Source: Aquila chrysaetos chrysaetos (taxonomy: Eukaryota > Chordata > Aves > Accipitriformes > Accipitridae). From it: DNA of 64,000 nucleotides. The stretch covers positions 62,001 to 126,000 of the forward strand of contig NW_024470387.1 in assembly GCF_900496995.4 (NCBI RefSeq), written 5' to 3'. Under the pieces are notes generated by a model. It did not search any database and had not been told where the DNA came from. It saw nothing but the letters and a program-made list of their open reading frames with translations. The position numbers and the translations under genes are program-made. Shown piece after piece: positions 63,901-64,000 of the stretch (positions are counted from its first letter, which is position 1; the number at the start of each line of letters is the position of its first letter).

Positions 63901-64000
63901 CAGGGGTGCCGCGCAGGCCCTCGATGGTTCGCTTTGACTGGTTGTTCAAGCGCTGCTTCAGCTCCACCTTCTCTGATTCCAGCTGGTCGATATCTGCCTG
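57943..64000 (-). CDS. DCTN1: Dynactin subunit 1 (p150Glued), last six coding exons; partial
   Basis: p150Glued links dynein to cargo and microtubules; the window holds only the C-terminal part that contacts the dynactin shoulder and cargo. Exons from the 5' end: 63862-64000 (left open at the window edge), 61345-61478, 59776-59965, 58895-58971, 58323-58412, 57943-58080, with consistent phases. The first reads [20 protein letters not shown] and TIEGLRG; the next [20 protein letters not shown] and LKNENSRLK; then [12 protein letters not shown] with [20 protein letters not shown]; then [40 protein letters not shown]; and the end [20 protein letters not shown] and [10 protein letters not shown]. 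These follow human DCTN1 in order. The long introns (up to 2.4 kb) hold no recognised gene; 60,290-60,470 is strikingly AT-rich. Confidence 0.95.

Overview
The window is bird nuclear DNA from a GC-rich, gene-dense region that looks like a microchromosome. The evidence is spliced vertebrate genes with short introns, CR1 LINE fragments, LTRs of avian endogenous retroviruses (one with the start and end typical of a common avian solo LTR), GC-rich promoters and abundant G-rich minisatellites. I cannot name the species.

Left part (1-18,000): few conventional genes. Two ERV 3' ends (1-885 and about 2,905-3,940) flank a GC-rich promoter (about 1,640-2,380) with six YY1-like motifs and the first exon of an unrecognised minus-strand gene. 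A CR1 fragment carrying an LTR follows. At 9,200-13,150 there is what I read as a protamine locus: an intact 59-codon, 41% arginine ORF on the minus strand with a TATA-like box and a poly(A) signal, a decayed tandem copy with a perfect TATA box, a third piece resembling the 3' UTR on the plus strand, and a 1.4 kb minisatellite of 42-bp units between the copies, itself split by a solo LTR with a clear target-site duplication. A second clean solo LTR lies at 15,114-15,982.

Middle (18,400-33,200): CPXM1 (14 exons, plus strand; its few frame breaks all look like one extra base in G/C runs), then two tandem NAT8/camello-type N-acetyltransferase genes with intronless coding regions, with minisatellites, a striking 30-bp-arm hairpin and a minus-strand LTR.

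Right part (33,400-64,000): four tightly packed housekeeping genes. VPS16 (24 exons, plus, two apparent U12-type introns, three tandem YY1 cassettes upstream) is followed within about 350 bp by IDH3B (plus, two alternative last exons). IDH3B converges on NOP56 (minus, 12 exons, four intronic box C/D snoRNAs, of which three match SNORD57, SNORD56 and SNORD110 by their 18S guides). DCTN1 (minus) ends about 375 bp upstream of the NOP56 start codon; only its last six coding exons are in the window.

The gene order joins families that in human lie on 20p13 (CPXM1, VPS16, IDH3B, NOP56) and 2p13 (NAT8, DCTN1). The genes do not form one pathway: VPS16 serves endolysosomal fusion, IDH3B the TCA cycle, NOP56 and its snoRNAs rRNA methylation, DCTN1 dynein transport. 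Exon boundaries were read by eye from splice motifs and codon phase and should be good to within a base or so; VPS16, IDH3B and NOP56 sum to whole codon numbers.
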